DNA of 15,404 nucleotides from CAYUNT01 sp964446285. Its GTDB lineage: Bacteria > Sumerlaeota > Sumerlaeia > SLMS01 > CAYUNT01. Both the position numbers and the translations under genes were made by a program. The stretch covers positions 1-15,404 of the forward strand of contig CAYUNT010000108.1 in NCBI GenBank assembly GCA_964446285.1, given 5' to 3'. Below are positions 14,176 to 15,404 of the stretch, piece by piece (the first letter of the stretch is position 1; every line of letters starts with the position of its first letter). The notes under the pieces are model-generated. The model did no database searches, was not told the DNA's origin, and saw nothing but the letters and a program-made list of their open reading frames with translations.

Positions 14176-14392
14176 GCCCCAGATAAATCAAACGCCTGCC
14201 ATTGTCCCCCCGATAAGGAGCACGGCCATCCGGGCCGTGATTTGAAGACAATCCGACGGACGCATGGGTGCATTCCGCTGGCGAAAACGCATTGCCGCAT
14301 CGGATAATACATGATTGTATAAGATCGGACGCGGGCCTTGGGCAAATCCAGGGCGCCGCGGCGTTGCATGGCAAAATGGGAAGGAAGGCGAA

Positions 14393-14653
14393 ATGCCGGA
14401 AATTTGCCGATTTTTCGGGATTATCATCCGGATGTTCTACGTTGAACACAACCCTCCCCATATCCATGCCGAGTATCAGGGCAGCAAGGCAGTATTTGAT
14501 CTGGGCGGGAATGTGACTCGCGGCGATCTTCGGTCTCGCACGGCCACAAAACTTGTGCGCGAATGGATAGACTTGCGCCTGGATGACCTGCATGAGAATT
14601 GGGAGTTGGCGCAAGCGGGCAAGGAAATCAAGAAGATCGCCCCATTGGATTGA
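14393..14653 (+). CDS. DUF4160 family protein (toxin-antitoxin-like)
   Basis: An 86-aa protein matching the DUF4160 pattern over its whole length: PEICRFFGIIIRMFY (2-16), the His-rich HNPPHIHAEY (19-28), KAVFDL (32-37) and the C-terminal ENWELAQAGKEIKKI (68-82). DUF4160 proteins are very often encoded beside a DUF2442 protein, as here, and are suspected toxin-antitoxin-like pairs; the molecular activity is not established to my knowledge. ATG 14393 fits the conserved N-terminus and has AAGGAAGG just upstream; the frame is open further upstream but that part is not family-like. The next gene starts 8 bp after its stop, so they form an operon. The fit to the family is strong, the role is inferred. 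Confidence 0.93.
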   Translation: MPEICRFFGIIIRMFYVEHNPPHIHAEYQGSKAVFDLGGNVTRGDLRSRTATKLVREWIDLRLDDLHENWELAQAGKEIKKIAPLD

Positions 14654-14661
14654 GGTGCGCC

Positions 14662-14925
14662 ATGTGGAATCTAAATGAAATTATACAAATCGAATATCAG
14701 GGAGGGTTCTCGTTTCGGATCGTCTTCGATGACGGCGTCAGCGCCGTGGTGGATTTTTCTGAATACCTGGAGCGCGGCCCTGTTTTCGCCCCGTTGCGCG
14801 AGGTGGAGTTCTTTCGTCAGGCTCAAATCGAGGGCGGCACTATCGCCTGGCCCAACGGCGCGGACATCGCCCCCGAGTCTTTATACGAGAAATGCCTCCG
14901 CACCGCAGCTCTTGCCCCAAAATAA
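14662..14925 (+). CDS. DUF2442 family protein (partner of DUF4160)
   Basis: An 87-aa protein with the DUF2442 layout: a short strand-rich N-terminus (IIQIEYQGGFSFRIVFDDG, 7-25), VDFSEYLERGPVFAPLR (30-46), FFRQAQIEGGTIAWPNGADI (50-69) and APESLYEKC (70-78). ATG 14662 has GAGGTG 6 nt upstream, 8 bp after the DUF4160 stop. The two are therefore co-transcribed and possibly translationally linked. DUF2442 proteins are usually thought to be small antitoxin-like or DNA-associated factors, but this is not proven. Which of the pair would be toxic cannot be told from sequence. Confidence 0.93.
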   Translation: MWNLNEIIQIEYQGGFSFRIVFDDGVSAVVDFSEYLERGPVFAPLREVEFFRQAQIEGGTIAWPNGADIAPESLYEKCLRTAALAPK

Positions 14926-15049
14926 CGCTACCCCCTTCTGAATTGCCCATTCGCTTTGTGGCGAACAAAACCTTGTGGACGGTGGGGTGAAAACGCACTG
15001 CCGCGCCAAGCGCCATGTGGCTGTATATGGCCCAAGAAGGAGGCGCAGC

Positions 15050-15379
15050 ATGACAACCGCAGCGAATAAGGTCATCGAACAGGCGCTCGAGTTTCCGGCC
15101 GACGCGCGGATCAGTTTGGTGGACAAACTCTTAGCCAGTCTGAATCCTCCCGCGCAGCCCGAGATAGATCAACTATGGGCCGAAGAAGCCGAGCGGCGGG
15201 TTGCTGGTATCGACCGAGGAAAGGTCGATCTCATCCCCCTGGCGAAGAAGTTTTCGCCAATATACGCCGAAAGCATGTCCGATGAAGTTCTTCTTCCACC
15301 CGCGGGCGAGCGAGCCACTTTGGCGCAGAAACGTCTTCCCCCCCCAATTATACCAATTTCCCGTAATTCTGTCCCCTGA
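15050..15379 (+). CDS. TIGR02574-type addiction module antitoxin with abnormal C-terminus
   Basis: A 109-aa frame whose first ~73 residues match the putative addiction module component family (Unstab_antitox): ALEFPADARISLVDKLLASL (12-31), EIDQLWAEEAERRVAGIDRG (38-57) and VDLIPLAKKF (59-68). ATG 15050 is very well supported by AAGGAGG 6 nt upstream; the frame extends to 14975 without family resemblance. Relatives are usually about 70-80 aa, so residues 78-109 are unexpected. They overlap the start of a toxin-like frame (15282) and then enter low-complexity, C-rich and AT-rich sequence. Product expected: an antitoxin neutralising a RelE/ParE-type toxin and repressing its own operon. The tail suggests that the normal stop has been lost with the rest of the toxin gene. 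Confidence 0.85.
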   Translation: MTTAANKVIEQALEFPADARISLVDKLLASLNPPAQPEIDQLWAEEAERRVAGIDRGKVDLIPLAKKFSPIYAESMSDEVLLPPAGERATLAQKRLPPPIIPISRNSVP

Positions 15380-15404
15380 ATTTGCTCTGAAGGAGCAAAA
15401 GAAT
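15282..15404 (+). pseudogene. RelE/ParE-like toxin start, probably interrupted
   Basis: In the frame one base ahead of the antitoxin, ATG 15282 opens MKFFFHPRASE, closely resembling the N-terminus of RelE/ParE toxins that accompany TIGR02574 antitoxins, and in the expected overlapping position. From about 15315 the translation (PLWRRNVFPPQLYQF onward) no longer resembles that family. The DNA changes too: a run of eight C at 15338-15345 and then a much more AT-rich stretch with TAATTCTGTCCCC. The frame is still open at the window end. Most likely an insertion or recombination has cut the toxin off, but with 41 codons visible this is tentative. Confidence 0.45.

Larger units (their letters stand above)
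13966..14392. other. Divergent intergenic region with repeat remnants and hairpins
   Basis: This 427-bp gap separates the minus-strand Cache gene from the plus-strand DUF4160 gene. It holds a hairpin at 14020-14043, a decayed CGCAGAGA-type repeat at 14124-14175, and a 7-bp stem with a 5-nt loop at 14221-14239 (CACGGCC/GGCCGTG). Near 14303-14323 are the -10-like hexamers GATAAT and TATAAG with an ATACA/TGTAT inverted repeat, the best place for the promoter of the plus-strand genes. Short frames here are repeat-derived and not called. Confidence 0.55.

Noticed and set aside
14113..14307. Short plus-strand frame of 64 codons
   Set aside because: It is largely a translation of the degenerate CGCAGAGA-type repeat and a hairpin, with no ribosome site.

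Overview
The window looks like chromosome of a GC-rich (about 60% by eye), uncultured-type Gram-negative bacterium. Signal peptides, a probable lipoprotein, a surface-polysaccharide glycosyltransferase and many degenerate short repeats at gene junctions fit planctomycete-like, Sumerlaeota- or Hydrogenedentota-like lineages. No rRNA or marker gene is present, so the phylum is a guess. No tRNA, rRNA, CRISPR array or complete insertion sequence was seen.

Layout. (1) 1-2769: two minus-strand genes, an FHA-GAF-SpoIIE-type phosphatase (84-1790) and a PhnP-like metallo-beta-lactamase-fold hydrolase (2005-2769). (2) 2770-3202: an intergenic region holding a 64-bp tandem repeat. (3) 3203-9734: a plus-strand cluster. 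A WecG/TagA/CpsF glycosyltransferase overlaps a 1071-aa YfhO-like membrane protein by 4 bp, followed by a large exported protein of unknown function. This looks like a cell-envelope or surface-glycan module. (4) 9734-9818: a long inverted repeat between convergent genes. (5) 9835-11608: minus-strand genes for an exported double-PDZ protein and a coiled-coil protein, separated by a clear intrinsic terminator and a three-hairpin leader. (6) 11993-13965: minus-strand radical SAM/SPASM enzyme and a single-Cache lipoprotein. (7) 14393-15404: plus-strand toxin-antitoxin-like genes: DUF4160, DUF2442, and a TIGR02574-type antitoxin whose toxin partner appears broken at the window edge.

The most unusual property is the repeat content. 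At least six short-repeat families sit at gene ends or inside genes: 7-bp units at the left edge, a 64-bp array, 9-bp GGAC-core arrays at three loci, a 30-bp hairpin unit duplicated in frame inside the YfhO-like gene, CGCAGAGA-type repeats (one supplies the stop codon and C-terminus of that gene), and an inverted pair of a CACAAAGGCA-type repeat. Three of these lie within the YfhO-like gene, and their unit lengths (9 and 30 bp) preserve the reading frame. I see no convincing new defence or biosynthetic system. The best leads are the repeat-derived protein segments, the structured leader of the PDZ gene and the disrupted toxin-antitoxin pair.
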